Assembly: GCF_000744945.1 (NCBI RefSeq)
Contig: NZ_JQMX01000001.1
Location: forward strand, 3,023,130-3,087,129
DNA length: 64,000 nucleotides
DNA from: Carnobacterium maltaromaticum DSM 20342
Lineage (GTDB): Bacteria; Bacillota; Bacilli; Lactobacillales; Carnobacteriaceae
Reading direction: 5' to 3'
Position 1 is the first letter of the stretch, and each line of letters opens with the position of its first letter. Positions 62,617 through 64,000 of this stretch are shown here, in pieces. Below the pieces are notes generated by a model that was not told the origin of the DNA, made no database searches, and worked only from the letters and a program-made list of their open reading frames with translations. Made by a program: the position numbers and the translations under genes.

Positions 62617-62654
62617 AAGCTGTAACTGGTGAGTAAGCTAGTTACAGCTTTTTG
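62617..62654 (+). terminator. Terminator after the YerC-like gene
   Basis: AAGCTGTAACT (62617-62627) and AGTTACAGCTT (62640-62650) pair perfectly and are followed by T. Confidence 0.85.
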
Positions 62655-62899
62655 TTATTTTATTTAACAATGAAGCGTGTTTTTTAATTAAAAAGAATAA
62701 AAAAATGATGAGATTTTAGATGAGAAAATAGACGTGAATTCTCATTTTTATTAGTTTAAAAACTCATTAAAAAAAAGATTAAAGAAGACTACTCTTTTTT
62801 TTTACATAATCTTTATCAATACTAACAAGAACAAAAATGTATAAAAATTGTTAGTCAGGCAATTCTTATAGTGATATAGGAACTAGTAGAGTAGCTACC

Positions 62900-62943
62900 A
62901 AGCTTCATTAAAGACTTAACAAGTCTTTAATGAAGCTTTTTTA
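62900..62943 (+). terminator. Orphan strong terminator
   Basis: Perfect 18-bp arms (62900-62917 and 62921-62938, core CTTCATTAAAGACTT) around an AAC loop are followed by TTTTTTATT. No coding gene lies between it and the previous terminator at 62617-62654. It therefore ends a short non-coding transcript or is an attenuator in the leader of the downstream permease. Confidence 0.75.
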
Positions 62944-63439
62944 TTGTGAATTAAGTAACTATTATAAAGAATGATGATGGATAATATACGAAAATATAAT
63001 GTATAAAAATTCGAAACATACAAAAAAATAAGTTGAATATTTTTGTTTTACGCGTCTACGCTTTCTCGCGTTAACGAGTTAAAGCTTTAACGGAACTCCC
63101 TGATAAAGAAAGCTGTAAAAACTAATTTAGTTCTAATTTAAAGGCTTTTAACGCTGTTGACAATTTTTGGTTAGAGGACTAAACTAACGCATGTATTCAC
63201 GATTCAAGTTTTTAAAAGCCATTTTATTCATGAATTTAAATAGCTATAATTTTGCATAAAAAACCTATTTAAATATATATAAATAAGTAGTTTTCATTAT
63301 TTTTTATTTGTGAATAAAAAAGAAAAGTTTTCTATAGAAGTTTTTTGAATTAAGAGATTAATTGAATTTTCATTAGCGCTATCGATTAGTCCATTACCTC
63401 AGAAAACTCCTAACAATAAAAAGGAGTGAGAAAAATAGT
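62944..63439. other. Long gene-free leader of the permease gene
   Basis: No open frame looks coding. Visible elements are a 14-bp palindrome GTTAAAGCTTTAAC (63078-63091), a promoter at 63157-63185 and very AT-rich sequence after 63220. The permease ribosome binding site AAGGAG lies unusually far (13 bases) from its ATG. Confidence 0.5.
63157..63185 (+). promoter_or_regulatory. Probable sigma-A promoter of the permease gene
   Basis: TTGACA and TAAACT are exactly 17 bases apart. It would give a leader of about 245 bases before the permease ATG at 63440. Confidence 0.55.
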
Positions 63440-64000
63440 ATGAAACAATCTAAAAAATTATCATTATTTGGTTTAATTGGAATTACGATGGCTTTCTTTG
63501 GAACCGTTCGTAGTGTTCCAACATTAGCCTCAACCGGATGGGCACAAATCTTCTATATGGTACTAGCAGCGTGTGTCTTTGCTTTACCAATTGCTTTAAT
63601 GTCAGCTGAGTTATCTACAGGTTGGCCTGAAGAAGGTGGCCCACAAGTTTGGGTTCGCAATGCACTTGGTGAAAAATGGGGATTTGTTACTTCATGGTTA
63701 CTGTGGGTGCAAATGTTCTTTGGAATGGTTATGGTCGCTTCAACAGTCGGTGTCTTAATTGGGTATGTGATCAATAAACCAGAACTTGGCACAAATAATA
63801 TCTTTATCTTTGCGATGATTTTAATTTCTTATTGGGGAATTACATTCTTAAATTTGAAATTTGATATGGTTAAAATCGCAGGTGATTGGGGCGCAATTAT
63901 CGGAGTTTATATTCCATTCTTAGCCTTGGTTATTTTAGGTGTTCTTTATATGGCCAAACATGGTATTAATGCAGATAGTTATTTAGGTCATTTTGAAGCA
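63440..64000 (+). CDS. GadC-like amino acid permease/antiporter (5' part)
   Basis: The first 187 codons of an APC-superfamily transporter; the gene runs out of the window. KKLSLFGLIGITMAFFGTVRSVP, the unwound-helix region and LMSAELSTGWPEEGGPQVWVRNALGEKWGF resemble the glutamate:GABA antiporter subgroup. Five to six hydrophobic segments are visible. Such carriers often exchange an amino acid for its decarboxylation product in acid resistance, but no decarboxylase is in the window. The exact substrate is unknown. Confidence 0.85.
   Translation, partial: MKQSKKLSLFGLIGITMAFFGTVRSVPTLASTGWAQIFYMVLAACVFALPIALMSAELSTGWPEEGGPQVWVRNALGEKWGFVTSWLLWVQMFFGMVMVASTVGVLIGYVINKPELGTNNIFIFAMILISYWGITFLNLKFDMVKIAGDWGAIIGVYIPFLALVILGVLYMAKHGINADSYLGHFEA

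Overview
The window is chromosomal DNA from a low-GC Gram-positive bacterium, most likely of the order Lactobacillales. The evidence is AGGAGG-type ribosome binding sites, T-box leaders, WxL surface proteins with a DUF916/DUF3324 partner, a mevalonate operon, an AsnA-type asparagine synthetase and a bile salt hydrolase. Carnobacterium is my best guess at genus level, with enterococci and relatives as alternatives. This is inference from gene content, not a database match. No rRNA, tRNA, CRISPR array, prophage or replication origin was seen.

Layout: 0-1.5 kb has the end of gpmA and an azlCD branched-chain amino acid exporter. 1.8-9.9 kb is a cell-surface WxL locus: a lectin-like WxL protein, a small sortase substrate, two WxL proteins, the membrane-anchored WxL partner, then an Mga-like regulator and two small proteins. 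10-13.8 kb holds housekeeping enzymes. 14-18.1 kb is a minus-strand mevalonate operon (mvaK1-mvaD-mvaK2-fni). coaA and guaA follow. 21-28 kb is an accessory region of small regulators (AraC, two TetR, Crp/Fnr), small enzymes and a seven-helix membrane protein resembling transmembrane terpene cyclases. 27.5-30.4 kb has asnA with no usable ATG, a bile salt hydrolase and a frameshifted AlkD-like gene. 30.58-32.33 kb is a complete IS with inverted repeats and a 6-bp target duplication. 32.5-38 kb has two XRE regulators, a ClC-type channel, a shrunken DUF6157 remnant and a frameshifted MFS transporter. 38-41.5 kb has a ring-cleaving dioxygenase and two hydrolases resembling a quinone-response module. 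41.7-47.4 kb is a complete ribose operon, rbsRKDACB. 49.3-56.8 kb is a quinate/shikimate-type cluster: a divergent LysR regulator, an enoate-reductase-like flavoprotein, aroE, aroD and two MFS transporters. 57.4-60.6 kb has mgsA and a methionine ABC transporter under two tandem T-boxes. 61.4-62.1 kb is folT with a tetrahydrofolate riboswitch. The window ends inside a GadC-like permease.

Most striking non-coding features: (1) a family of long hairpin repeats (two tandem copies in the WxL locus, one shorter copy in the ribose operon). The two full copies keep their outer arms, an internal AGAT/CCTA loop and a GACAAAAAGCGTC tip, but exchange the stem sequences in a base-paired way. All three sit just before a downstream ribosome binding site. 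(2) Two neighbouring minus-strand small-RNA-like units at 56.8-57.15 kb, each with a 5' hairpin, an unpaired CUCC-rich stretch that could pair with Shine-Dalgarno sequences, and a terminator. Several genes also carry recent-looking damage: two single-base frameshifts, one internal deletion, and two genes whose expected start codon reads ATC or ATT.
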